Below, one piece after another: positions 45,917-54,324 of a DNA stretch of 64,000 nt; positions within the stretch are counted from its first letter, which is position 1, and every line of letters starts with the position of its first letter. The stretch is from the NCBI RefSeq assembly GCF_052044135.1, contig NZ_JBQDYF010000001.1:186001-250000 (forward strand). The letters are read 5' to 3'. The position numbers and the translations under genes were made by a program. A model generated the notes under the pieces. The model made no database searches and was not told the origin of the DNA. It saw only the letters and a list, made by a program, of their open reading frames with translations. The stretch comes from Salinisphaera sp052044135 (GTDB lineage Bacteria > Pseudomonadota > Gammaproteobacteria > Nevskiales > Salinisphaeraceae).

Positions 45917-46063
45917 CTAGAAGTGGACGATCCCTAGCACGCCGATCACGATCAGATACGCAGCCACAATGTAGCTGAGCAGGCGCGGTGCGAGCAGGAT
46001 CCCCACGCCGGCGACCAGGGAAATGATGGGCGCGAGATGGCCACTGCTGATGGTTATCGTCAT
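45917..46063 (-). CDS. DUF3096 small membrane protein
   Basis: A 48-residue ORF on the minus strand, starting ATG at 46063 and ending TAG at 45917. Translation gives MTITISSGHLAPIISLVAGV, then a second hydrophobic stretch containing LLSYIVAAYLIVIGVLGI. This two-helix pattern with a PRLLSYIVA turn matches DUF3096 proteins. It lies between sufT and the broken sufT copy, on the opposite strand. Function is unknown. The ribosome site is weak. Confidence 0.75.
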   Translation of the reverse strand: MTITISSGHLAPIISLVAGVGILLAPRLLSYIVAAYLIVIGVLGIVHF

Positions 46064-46093
46064 AAGATTTGGATGTTGCTAATCGTGGCGAAG

Positions 46094-46180
46094 GTCGACG
46101 TTGGACTCGTGTTCGACCCGCCGTGTGGAACATGGAACTGATGAGCGATGCCGCCAGGCTAAAGGTGGGCATGCTCCAGG
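46094..46180 (+). pseudogene. 3' remnant of a second sufT copy
   Basis: The DNA closely matches the last ~85 bases of sufT (45779-45865). Encoded pieces VFDPP and MELMSDAARLKVGML correspond to VFDPP and MEMMSDAAKLQVGML in SufT. A small indel after the CCGCC at ~46121 shifts the frame, and the TAG stop has become CAG, so the frame runs on to a TAA at 46213. The 5' 460 bases of the gene are absent. Confidence 0.85.
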
Positions 46181-46185
46181 AAGAC

Positions 46186-46210
46186 GGCGCCGATCCCGAT
46201 GATCGGCGCC
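46186..46210. terminator. Perfect hairpin at the end of the galactoside operon
   Basis: GGCGCCGATC (46186-46195) and GATCGGCGCC (46201-46210) form a perfect 10-bp stem with a 5-base loop. It lies 22 bases past the binding-protein stop (minus strand). T-runs are weak on both sides. Confidence 0.65.
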
Positions 46211-46231
46211 CATAAATTGGCGATCGACGCC

Positions 46232-47464
46232 TTACTGATAGACGCGCTTACGCTCCTGCTCAAGCTTTTTGAGGATCGAGTCCAGCTGATCCGGATAGGC
46301 CAGGAAGCGCTGGAACTGGCTCATGCCGAACTTGGCCATTTCGGGCTTGTTGTCCCGGTCGTAGAACTGGGCCGTGTGTTGAACCGTCTTCATGATATTG
46401 AACTGCTGCTTCAAAATCGCATTCTCTGGCGGCTTCGCGGCCTTCACCACCGGTAGCTGTCCCAGGGCTTCATTGAGCCGGGTCTGGTTGTCTGGTTTGA
46501 CTAGGAAGGCGAGGAACGTCTTAGCAGCCTTCTTGTGCTCGGCGCGCTCCGGAATCGCCAGCATGTCGATCGGCGCGTCCTCACCCATCGCGACCTTCGG
46601 ATTTATTTCCGGGAACCGTACGAAGCCAATCTCGGAGCGCTGATTCTGCGGAATGTTCTGCTGGAAGAATGAACCGATCAGGAACATGCCGGCTTTGCCG
46701 TTCAACAGAAAACGCATGGCGCCCTGCCAGCGATACGACGTCGGATCGTCGGTATAGTAGCCCTTCTTGATCAGCGTAGCCCAGTGTTCGAAGACATTCT
46801 TCACGCGCGGATCCGTATAGGGAATTTCGCCGTGACAGAGTCTCTCGTGGAAAGCGTAGCCGTTGATCCGCATATCCAGATAATCGAACCAGGCGGCGGC
46901 CGGCCAGAGTTCCTTGTCACCTAGCGCGAAGGGCTTGACGCCATTCTTTTTAAGCGTTGCGGAGGCCTTTAGCAGTTCGTCCCAGGTCTTGGGCGGTTGA
47001 ATGCCGTATTTCTGGAAAATATCCTTGCGGTAGTAGATGCCCCACATGTAATAGGTGTACGGCATGCCCCACTGCTTGCCGTTATACGTCAGCTGTTCGG
47101 TGACCGCCGGCGAAACCTTGTTCTTGAAATCGATCTGGTTCCAAAGATCGGACATGTCCGCAAACAAGTGGTTCTTGACGAACAGCTGCATGCGCGTGCC
47201 TGGATACCAGTAAACGAGATCCGGCGGATTCGCCACCAGCCAGTTGCGGATCGCTGTTTTCTCGGCCTCGTGATCGTACACATTGACCTTGGCCTGGATA
47301 TTCGGATGGCTCTTGTTGAAATCCGCCACGATCTCGGCAAAGGCCTTTTGTGAGGCCGGATTGCTTAGCCCCGAATTGATGACGAGCGGCGTGGCGGCCT
47401 GGGCGGCCGGCAGGGCTGCAGCGCACAGGCCGAGCACCGCAATACATTGACGTAGTTTTTTCAT
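46232..47464 (-). CDS. Sugar ABC transporter binding protein
   Basis: A 410-residue family 1 extracytoplasmic sugar-binding protein with a signal peptide (residues 1-23, cleavage near AQAATP). Features are LVINSGLSNPASQKAFAEIVADFNKSHP at the N-terminus, a WGMPYTYYMWGIYYRKD hinge region, and many aromatic residues for sugar stacking. It is the last gene of a minus-strand unit (two permeases, GH36, GH42, this gene), and has its own strong AGGAGGAG ribosome site. The sequence is visibly more AT-rich than the flanking genes. A galactoside ligand is inferred from the neighbouring enzymes. Confidence 0.9.
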   Translation of the reverse strand: MKKLRQCIAVLGLCAAALPAAQAATPLVINSGLSNPASQKAFAEIVADFNKSHPNIQAKVNVYDHEAEKTAIRNWLVANPPDLVYWYPGTRMQLFVKNHLFADMSDLWNQIDFKNKVSPAVTEQLTYNGKQWGMPYTYYMWGIYYRKDIFQKYGIQPPKTWDELLKASATLKKNGVKPFALGDKELWPAAAWFDYLDMRINGYAFHERLCHGEIPYTDPRVKNVFEHWATLIKKGYYTDDPTSYRWQGAMRFLLNGKAGMFLIGSFFQQNIPQNQRSEIGFVRFPEINPKVAMGEDAPIDMLAIPERAEHKKAAKTFLAFLVKPDNQTRLNEALGQLPVVKAAKPPENAILKQQFNIMKTVQHTAQFYDRDNKPEMAKFGMSQFQRFLAYPDQLDSILKKLEQERKRVYQ

Positions 47465-47519
47465 GAGTCTCCTCCTAGTATTCTGTTTCTATTGGTTTGG
47501 AGCTGAAAATGGTTGAGCG

Positions 47520-49514
47520 CTAAAAACCGGTAGTATCGGGGGCCCGCCAGATGGCGAGATCAGCCGGCGCGATCTGGCGCTGACCGACAACGAATTCCGC
47601 GTCGGGCGGTGCGGGTGCTGTCAGGGCCCGTGGCCCGAAATTGAAGGCGAAAACATGATTGGCCCGACGACGGATACGAAGGCCATCGGGCAGATGCTGC
47701 GGGGCCAGCCCGGCCTCGCGCGCCATATGCGCTAACAATAGCTCGCAGAGTGTTTGATCCGGCCAGCCCGCGAGATAACGCCGTTGACCATACGCGTAGA
47801 CCACGCCACGCCCGTCGGCCAAGTGTGCCTCGGGCGCAAGATTGCTTTCGACCTGCTCGAGCCAGCGTTCGATATTCCCGTGATAATCCGATCCGGAAAC
47901 GGCTTCCGACCAACCGGGCCGAAACGATTCGGCGCGCACGACGCGTAGCGGCAGTATGTCCTGAAGCACCCCCGGGGCGAGTGTGTCCGGTGTGTGAAAA
48001 GTCCCGGTTCGCGAGCCGCTGCGTGGGCCGATCAGCGTCGGCCCGGCATAGCTTTCGATGGCCTTGCGCGCGGTCTCGCTGACGAAGGGCAGGCTGGGAA
48101 TTACCACGAGCGCGTAGTTCGACAGATCGGTATCGGTGGCGACGATATCCACGTCGAGCCCAAGCCGGCGCAGGCCGGCGTAGAAGGTGAAGGCGAGTTG
48201 CCAGTAATCGAAGTTGGCGCCCTGTGGCTGCGTGTCGAGCATCCAGCAGGCTTGGTAATCGAAGATCAGCGCGACTGGCGCCCGATCATGAGTCAGCTCG
48301 CCGATTGTCCCGATTTCGGCTGCTACACGTGCGGCTTCGTCACGCGCCACATCGGCCGTGCCGTCGGGCCGATAGAGGCCGGTATGCCATTGCTCCTGTG
48401 CGAAGGGGGCTTGGCGCCAGCGGAAATAAGAGACTGTTTCGGCGCCGTGGGCAAAAGCCTCCCAGCTCCACAGTCGCACCATGCCGGCTAATGGCGCGGG
48501 ATTGTGGGTGGCCCAGTTCACCGGCCCCGGCTGCTGTTCCATGACCCAGAACCGGCCGTGGCCGACGCTGCGATAGAGGTCGTGATGAAACGCGGCCATA
48601 TCCGGGTGGCCGGTCCGCATGTAGCGGCGTTTCGTGGCCTCGTCCCAGGGTCCGACGTCGAGAAAGCCGAGCGGATAGCTATCCCAGGAAAAGGCGTCCA
48701 GGTCGCGGCCGAGGGCATGATGATCGTAGCCGGTATAGAAGCCCATGCCGTTGTGCAGCACGGTGCGCCCCGGTGAATGAGCGCGCAGGATATCGACCTG
48801 CTCCCGATTGAAAGCCACGACCTGGTCGGAGGAGAAGCGCCGAAAATCTACGCACTGCGCGGGATTGGGCTCAGTGACGGCAGCAATCGGCGGATCGATA
48901 TCGTCAAACGAGTCGTAGACTTGGCTCCAGAAAATCGTGCCCCAGGCCGCATTGAGCGTATCGATCGTGCCGTAGCGGTCGGCGAGCCACTCGCGAAATG
49001 CCTGGGCTGCAGCTTGCGAATAGCTAACCACGGTATCGTGGCAGCCATATTCGTTATCCGTCTGCCAGGCGATGACCGCCGGATGCGCGCCGTAGCGCTG
49101 GGCTACGGCAGCGCTGATGCGCCGGCTCTCGGCGCGATAGGCCGGGCTGGAAAAGCAGTAGTGTCGACGCGAGCCAAATCCGCGGGTATGCCCGTCGGCG
49201 CCGACCGCCAGGATGTCTGGATGACGGCGGATCAACCAGCGCGGTGGGGTGGCGGTCGGCGTGCACATGATGAGGTCCAGGCCGGCGTCGGCCAAAGTCT
49301 CGACCGCGCGATCCAGCCAGCCCCAGTCAAATTGGCCGGGTGCCGGTTCGATTAGAGACCAGGCGAATTCGGCGATGCGCACGCGGCTTATGCCGACGGC
49401 CCGCATCTCACGGGCATCTACTGCCCACTGAGTTTCCGGCCAGTGTTCCGGGTAGTAGCAAACGCCTAGCGTCATCCGGCGTTCGGCGGCGTCGGTTGTC
49501 ATTTTCTGGTTCAT
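47520..49514 (-). CDS. GH42 beta-galactosidase
   Basis: A 664-residue glycoside hydrolase family 42 enzyme that removes terminal beta-linked galactose. The N-terminal (beta/alpha)8 domain begins LGVCYYPEHWPETQW. The acid/base glutamate is in WQTDNEYGCHD, and the nucleophile glutamate in VMEQQPGPVNW. The trimerisation and C-terminal beta domains follow. There is no signal peptide, so it acts in the cytosol on imported sugar. It starts 4 bases after GH36, so the two enzymes are tightly coupled. Confidence 0.93.
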   Translation of the reverse strand: MNQKMTTDAAERRMTLGVCYYPEHWPETQWAVDAREMRAVGISRVRIAEFAWSLIEPAPGQFDWGWLDRAVETLADAGLDLIMCTPTATPPRWLIRRHPDILAVGADGHTRGFGSRRHYCFSSPAYRAESRRISAAVAQRYGAHPAVIAWQTDNEYGCHDTVVSYSQAAAQAFREWLADRYGTIDTLNAAWGTIFWSQVYDSFDDIDPPIAAVTEPNPAQCVDFRRFSSDQVVAFNREQVDILRAHSPGRTVLHNGMGFYTGYDHHALGRDLDAFSWDSYPLGFLDVGPWDEATKRRYMRTGHPDMAAFHHDLYRSVGHGRFWVMEQQPGPVNWATHNPAPLAGMVRLWSWEAFAHGAETVSYFRWRQAPFAQEQWHTGLYRPDGTADVARDEAARVAAEIGTIGELTHDRAPVALIFDYQACWMLDTQPQGANFDYWQLAFTFYAGLRRLGLDVDIVATDTDLSNYALVVIPSLPFVSETARKAIESYAGPTLIGPRSGSRTGTFHTPDTLAPGVLQDILPLRVVRAESFRPGWSEAVSGSDYHGNIERWLEQVESNLAPEAHLADGRGVVYAYGQRRYLAGWPDQTLCELLLAHMAREAGLAPQHLPDGLRIRRRANHVFAFNFGPRALTAPAPPDAEFVVGQRQIAPADLAIWRAPDTTGF

Positions 49515-49518
49515 AGGG

Positions 49519-51639
49519 TTAGTGCACGGCGTCTGCGGCGATCAGCAGCGCCTGCTGCGGCGCTACGATCGGTATCTGGATTCCGCAGCGCTCCAGCCAT
49601 TCGCCGGTGAATGTATGCCCGTTCTCGTTGAGTGCGTCGGGCATGGTTCGCATGCCGAAATCCTTGCGCCTCGGGTGGTCGAGCAAGCGCACGCGATAAT
49701 GTCGATCAGGCGCCAGGCCGGTCAGGCGGAGCGGGGGCGGTACCGGATCACGGGCCGAGGCGAGCCGGGCGTAAGCATAAAGCGCGCGGTTACCGTCCGG
49801 CGTGATGATGCCGTGTGCGATCACGCCGGACTCGTCGACGTCCAGCCGGACCGGGTGGCCGCCGTGCAGATGAGCGCGCCAATCCTTATAGACTCTGATC
49901 CACGCCGCGATATCGTCCGCCTCCTGTTCGTTCAGGGCGGTGACGTCGAGTTCCAGACCGAAATGGCCGAATAGCGCGGTCGCGCCCTGAAAATCGAATT
50001 CGATGACGCGGCCCGTGGTGTGCGACGGGTTGGGCCCGATGTGTGCGCCCATGATCTCGGGCGGAAAGAACAGGCGAAAGCCGTCGTGAATGCTCTGACG
50101 CTCGATGCCGTCGTTGCAGTCGGATGTCCAGACACGATCGGTGCGCTGCAGGATGCCGAAATCGGCGCGGGCCCCACCCGAGGCGCAGGATTCGATCTCG
50201 AGCGTCGGATGCGCGGTGCGAATTCGATCGATCAGTTCATAGACCGCGCGGGTCTGGGCATGCACTGCCGGCCGGCCCGCGTGGCCCGGCTGAGTCAGAT
50301 CGCGGTTCATATCCCATTTCAGATACGCGATCGGCAGGTTCGAAAGCAATGCGTCGAGATGCTCGAACAGATACGCGCGAACCTCGGGCCGCGCCAGATC
50401 GAGCACGTACTGATGCCGGCCGATCGGCTGGCGGTAACCCGGCGTAGCGAGGATCCAGTCGGGATGGGCGCGGAACAGATCTGAATTGGGATTGACCATT
50501 TCCGGTTCGACCCATAATCCGAACTGCATGCCCAGTGCGTTGACGTGCTGGGCCAGCGGCGCGAGGCCGTCCGGGTATTTGCCGGCGTCAACGGTCCAGT
50601 CGCCCAGCGCGCGGCGATCGTCGTCGCGGCCGCGGAACCAGCCGTCGTCGAGTACGAAGCGCTCGCAGCCGAGCGCGGCGGCGCGATCCGCGAACGCCAT
50701 GAGGCGCGCCGGCTGATGATCGAAATAGAAGGCTTCCCACGTGTTGGCGTGCACCGGACGGGGCGTTTGCGTCGCGCTTGGCAGGATCCTCCTGCGCACA
50801 AACCGATGCCAGGCGTTGGCCATGCCCGAGAGTCCCGTTCCGGACCACGCTGCGTACGCCACCGGCGTTTTATAGCGCGCGCCGGGTTCGAGCACAATTT
50901 CGCCGGGAAGCAGCAACTCGCCCAACTGAACCTGACGTCGACCGTCGCGCAGGCGCTCTGCCAGCCAGCGGTGATTGCCGCTCCAGCCGAGATGAAAGCC
51001 GAACACCTCGCCGGCCTGTTCGCCGAAATGGGCTGTGCCAGCAATCAGCCCCGGAAAACTGTGGTGCGACGTGCGCCCAGTACGGTTGTCGCCAGTCAAT
51101 GCCTGGTCTGGCCAGGACTGTCGACGGGTCTGGAATTCGCGGCTCCATCGCCCTTCGAACGTCAGCAGTTCGTCCACGCGCGCCGGCAGCGGGCAGGCCA
51201 GAGCGGCGAGCCAGTCGACGGTATAGGGCGCGTCGCCGTTATTGACAAGCTCGACGGCGCTGGTGAGCACACCGCACTCGTCGTCGAGCGTCAGTTCGAT
51301 GGTAAGCCCAAGCGCAGCAACATCGTCGCGGGCGATGATCACCAGGGTATTGCACTGTTTTTCGATCGCGTCGGTCTCGAAGCGGGTCAGCCACTCGTAT
51401 CCGCCGCGTGAACCGGCGATGCCAGGATGGCCCATGAAACCGGCGCCGGCTTCCGGTAACAACGACAGAGCGACGTCGTCGTCTAGTCCGCCTTGCGGCA
51501 GGGCCCGTGAGCGATCGGCCGCCAGCATGGCTTGGCTGATGTCGCTTTGCAGTCGTTTGCCCCAGTAGGCAACGCGCGGCAGTCCGACGATGCCGTCGTC
51601 GATGATCAGCGTGGTGGTGGCCGAGTCGAGTCGAGTCAT
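49519..51639 (-). CDS. GH36 alpha-galactosidase
   Basis: A 706-residue family 36 alpha-galactosidase without a signal peptide. The N-terminal beta-supersandwich (about 1-290) precedes a TIM barrel with FVLDDGWFRGRDDD. The nucleophile aspartate is in YLKWDMNRDLTQPGH and the acid/base aspartate in WTSDCNDGIERQ, preceded by ESCASGGARAD. It would split alpha-galactosides such as melibiose or galactosyl-glycerols. The ATG at 51639 is used; the region further upstream is Arg-rich and not family-like. A (GAGTC)3 repeat overlaps its first codons. Confidence 0.93.
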   Translation of the reverse strand: MTRLDSATTTLIIDDGIVGLPRVAYWGKRLQSDISQAMLAADRSRALPQGGLDDDVALSLLPEAGAGFMGHPGIAGSRGGYEWLTRFETDAIEKQCNTLVIIARDDVAALGLTIELTLDDECGVLTSAVELVNNGDAPYTVDWLAALACPLPARVDELLTFEGRWSREFQTRRQSWPDQALTGDNRTGRTSHHSFPGLIAGTAHFGEQAGEVFGFHLGWSGNHRWLAERLRDGRRQVQLGELLLPGEIVLEPGARYKTPVAYAAWSGTGLSGMANAWHRFVRRRILPSATQTPRPVHANTWEAFYFDHQPARLMAFADRAAALGCERFVLDDGWFRGRDDDRRALGDWTVDAGKYPDGLAPLAQHVNALGMQFGLWVEPEMVNPNSDLFRAHPDWILATPGYRQPIGRHQYVLDLARPEVRAYLFEHLDALLSNLPIAYLKWDMNRDLTQPGHAGRPAVHAQTRAVYELIDRIRTAHPTLEIESCASGGARADFGILQRTDRVWTSDCNDGIERQSIHDGFRLFFPPEIMGAHIGPNPSHTTGRVIEFDFQGATALFGHFGLELDVTALNEQEADDIAAWIRVYKDWRAHLHGGHPVRLDVDESGVIAHGIITPDGNRALYAYARLASARDPVPPPLRLTGLAPDRHYRVRLLDHPRRKDFGMRTMPDALNENGHTFTGEWLERCGIQIPIVAPQQALLIAADAVH
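51623..51637. repeat. (GAGTC)3 pentanucleotide repeat
   Basis: Three tandem copies of GAGTC lie within codons 1-6 of the alpha-galactosidase gene. A change of one unit would shift the reading frame. Confidence 0.7.
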
Positions 51640-51662
51640 GATGGCGTGCTTTGTTTGAGCGC

Positions 51663-52514
51663 CTAGCCCTTGCTCGCGCCGAGCGTTAACCCGGCCACGA
51701 AATGACGCTGCATGGCGAAGAACAGCACGGCCGGCGGCATTGCGGCGATCAGAGCGGCCGCCGAAACCAACTGCCAGGACGCGGTGAAATGGCCCTGCAA
51801 TGACTGTAGAGCGGTGGTGACGGGCCGTACGCTGTCGCTCTGAACCAGCACCAGCGCCCAGAAATAGTCGTTCCATACGTAGGTGAAGATCAGTACCGAG
51901 AGTGCGGCGAGCGCAGGGCGCACCAGCGGCAGTACGATATGGATGAAGATCTTGAATTCACTGACGCCCTCGGTACGCGCGACCTCCAGTAGATCGTCCG
52001 GCAATTCGGCGATGAAATTGCGCATAAAGAACACGCAGAACCCGCTCTGGAACGCGATATAGAAAAGGATCAGCGCCCAGTAGGTGTTGTAAAGGCCGAT
52101 CGCGAGCGAGAAGTTACGTACTGGCACCATCAAAATCTGATACGGCACGAAGTTGCCGCCAACAAACAGCGCGAAAAGGAACACGCTGCCGCGAAAACGA
52201 TACTTGGCGAGCGCAAAGCCGGCCACCGTGGCCAGTGCGATCGCGCCAATTACCGACGGGATGGTGATGATCAGGCTGTTGATCAGATAGCGCAGCATCG
52301 GTGTCTGCTGGAAGACTTCGGCGAAGTTGTGTACCAGCGTGATCTGGGTGGGTACGCCCCAGTAGTTACCGGCGTTGATGTCGGCCAGCGAACGCATCGA
52401 TGTGAGAAACACCGCGATCAATGGCAGTAGCCAGAGCAGCAGCACCACGGGTACCGCGATGCGATAGCCGATCTGGACTGCACGCGATTGTTTTTGTATC
52501 GGTTTTGGGAACAT
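51663..52514 (-). CDS. Carbohydrate ABC permease (MalG-like)
   Basis: A 283-residue inner-membrane permease with six helices. The coupling loop LPDDLLEVARTEGVSEFKIFIHIVLPLVRPAL carries the EAA motif. FVPYQILMVPVRNF is typical of the MalG/LacG group. Its ATG overlaps the stop of the MalF-like gene (TGATG), so both permeases are coupled in translation. The alpha-galactosidase gene follows after 23 bases. Confidence 0.92.
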   Translation of the reverse strand: MFPKPIQKQSRAVQIGYRIAVPVVLLLWLLPLIAVFLTSMRSLADINAGNYWGVPTQITLVHNFAEVFQQTPMLRYLINSLIITIPSVIGAIALATVAGFALAKYRFRGSVFLFALFVGGNFVPYQILMVPVRNFSLAIGLYNTYWALILFYIAFQSGFCVFFMRNFIAELPDDLLEVARTEGVSEFKIFIHIVLPLVRPALAALSVLIFTYVWNDYFWALVLVQSDSVRPVTTALQSLQGHFTASWQLVSAAALIAAMPPAVLFFAMQRHFVAGLTLGASKG

Positions 52515-53413
52515 CAGCGAATCCGGTCCTTTAAGATGCGCCACAGGAAGAAGCCAATGAACACGCTCATGATCAGGAACAGAATCACGGCTATCGCGGC
52601 ACCGTAGCCTTCGCGATAGTTGGTGATAGATTCCTGATACATGAACCAGGCCAGCACGCTGGAACTGTTGAATGGCCCGCCCTGCGTCATGATCGAGATC
52701 AGGTCAAAGCTGCGCAGCGCGCCGATAACCGTGATGACTACCGCGATGAAGGTCGCGGCGCGCAACTGCGGAAGGATCACGTGCCAGAGCAGGCGCAGAC
52801 CTTTGGCGCCTTCCAGCCGGGCCGCCTCGATCTGTTCCGGATTCACGCTGTTAAGACCGGTCAGATAGATGATCATGCAATAGGCAATCTGCGGCCAAAG
52901 CCCGGCCGCGATGATGCCGAAATTCACCAGCGTCGGACTCGACAACACCGCAACCGGCGGCACGCCGAATAGGCCAAGAAAAGCGTTTATCAGGCCGCCG
53001 TCAGGTTGATAGAACCATGAAAAAACCAGGCCGATCACGACCTGGGATAAGACAAAGGGGAAAAAGAACAGCGATTTGGCGAGCCGGATTCCGAGGATAT
53101 TCTGATTGAGAAACAGTGCGATCAGCAGGCCGAGCGGAGGCGCCAGCATGAACAACACCAGCCACAGGATGTTGTTTTCCAGCGAGGTCCAGAATTGGTC
53201 CGAGGTAAAGAGCTCACGATAGTTGCCGAAACCGATGAAATGACCCGCCCCGAAGCCATTCCACTGATAAAAGCTCACGATGAAGCTCTGGATGATTGGG
53301 TATATCACCCAGATGGCGAAGAACACAAAAGCGGGCGCCACGAACAGATACGGTGCTAGTGCGCCGCGTCTGACAAGCGGTTGGCGGGGCGCCACCGTGG
53401 CCTTTGATGACAC
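52514..53413 (-). CDS. Carbohydrate ABC permease (MalF/UgpA-like)
   Basis: A 299-residue permease with six helices and the EAA-type loop QIEAARLEGAKGLRLLWHVILPQLR. The N-terminal LAPYLFVAPAFVFFAIWVIYPI is typical of the MalF-like group that lacks the large periplasmic P2 loop. It is the first gene of the minus-strand galactoside unit. Its promoter must lie in the 142-base gap before the divergent iclR-type gene, where a palindromic operator is visible. Confidence 0.92.
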   Translation of the reverse strand: MSSKATVAPRQPLVRRGALAPYLFVAPAFVFFAIWVIYPIIQSFIVSFYQWNGFGAGHFIGFGNYRELFTSDQFWTSLENNILWLVLFMLAPPLGLLIALFLNQNILGIRLAKSLFFFPFVLSQVVIGLVFSWFYQPDGGLINAFLGLFGVPPVAVLSSPTLVNFGIIAAGLWPQIAYCMIIYLTGLNSVNPEQIEAARLEGAKGLRLLWHVILPQLRAATFIAVVITVIGALRSFDLISIMTQGGPFNSSSVLAWFMYQESITNYREGYGAAIAVILFLIMSVFIGFFLWRILKDRIR

Positions 53414-53465
53414 GTTGTCTCCTCCTGAAGCGGCCGTTGTACCCGACCGGCTCTCTACGACTATA

Positions 53466-53482
53466 GTTCCATTATTCGGAAC
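53466..53482. promoter_or_regulatory. IclR-type operator between divergent galactoside genes
   Basis: GTTCC-ATTATTC-GGAAC is a 17-base inverted repeat with perfect 5-base arms. It lies in an AT-rich gap between the permease and iclR-type genes. IclR-family sites are commonly GTTCC/GGAAC-like palindromes of this size. Confidence 0.65.
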
Positions 53483-53555
53483 TTTGTTTCAAATTAAGCT
53501 AGCGGCACAGCGTGAAGCTGTCAAGGTCCTTTCGAATGCTCCGGATGCCAACACG

Positions 53556-54308
53556 ATGTCCTTATTTCATAAGGCGATTTCTCTGCTCGATCTCATTGCC
53601 GAGAGTACGGCGGTGCCGCCGCGTTTCACCGATCTTCTGAATCGGTCGGGGCACCCTCGGGCGACACTGCATCGCCTTTTGCGCGCACTGGCGGCCGAAA
53701 GACTGATCACATTCGACAAGTCTACTCAGACGTACCGCCCGGGTCTGAGGCTGCTTGAACTCGCGCATGAGTCTTGGCTTTCATCGGATCTGCGTTCGGT
53801 CGCGAGCGCGGATGTGGATTGGCTGGCCGAGCAGACTGGCGAGACAGTTCATCTGGCAGCTTTCGACGGCGACACCATGGTTTACATCGACAAGCGGGAC
53901 AGCTCCAGCGCGCTGCGCTTGTATTCCGCAGTCGGCAAGCGCGGGCCGCTGTATTGCACCGGCATCGGCAAAGCGATTTTGGCGAGCCTCAAACCGGAAC
54001 GGCTCGACGAGCTGCTCGACACCCAGGAGCTGATTGGCCATACGGCCCATACGATCACTGATCGCAAGGCGCTGCAGACCGAACTCGACGCGATTCGCGA
54101 GCAAGGTTGCGCGTACGACATGGAAGAGCACGAGCCGGGCGTGCGCTGCGTCGCGGCGGCAATCGTCGACCGAAGCGGCGATGTTGTGGGCGGGGTGAGT
54201 ATCACCGCGCCCTCGATGCGCATGGCCCCCAGGCTCATGGAATCCATCGCGCCGCTCGTGATCGCGGCGGCTGGCCGCATCGCGAATCGCTACAGCCTTT
54301 TGCATTAA
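53556..54308 (+). CDS. IclR-family regulator of galactoside genes
   Basis: A 250-residue IclR-type regulator. The N-terminal winged helix (about 1-65) has FTDLLNRSGHPRATLHRLLRAL. The C-terminal ligand-binding domain includes GKRGPLYCTGIGKAIL and CAYDMEEHEPGVRCVAAAI. The ATG at 53556 gives the shortest typical N-terminus; the frame is open further upstream but covers the operator. It is followed after 16 bases by the ATPase gene and is divergent from the rest of the transport and hydrolase genes, so it probably controls both arms. Confidence 0.9.
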   Translation: MSLFHKAISLLDLIAESTAVPPRFTDLLNRSGHPRATLHRLLRALAAERLITFDKSTQTYRPGLRLLELAHESWLSSDLRSVASADVDWLAEQTGETVHLAAFDGDTMVYIDKRDSSSALRLYSAVGKRGPLYCTGIGKAILASLKPERLDELLDTQELIGHTAHTITDRKALQTELDAIREQGCAYDMEEHEPGVRCVAAAIVDRSGDVVGGVSITAPSMRMAPRLMESIAPLVIAAAGRIANRYSLLH

Positions 54309-54324
54309 CAGGGAGACTTAAAAA

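Noticed and set aside
53280..53555. A 92-codon N-terminal extension of the IclR regulator
   Set aside because: It would overlap the divergent permease gene and cover the palindromic operator. The family normally starts close to the helix-turn-helix.
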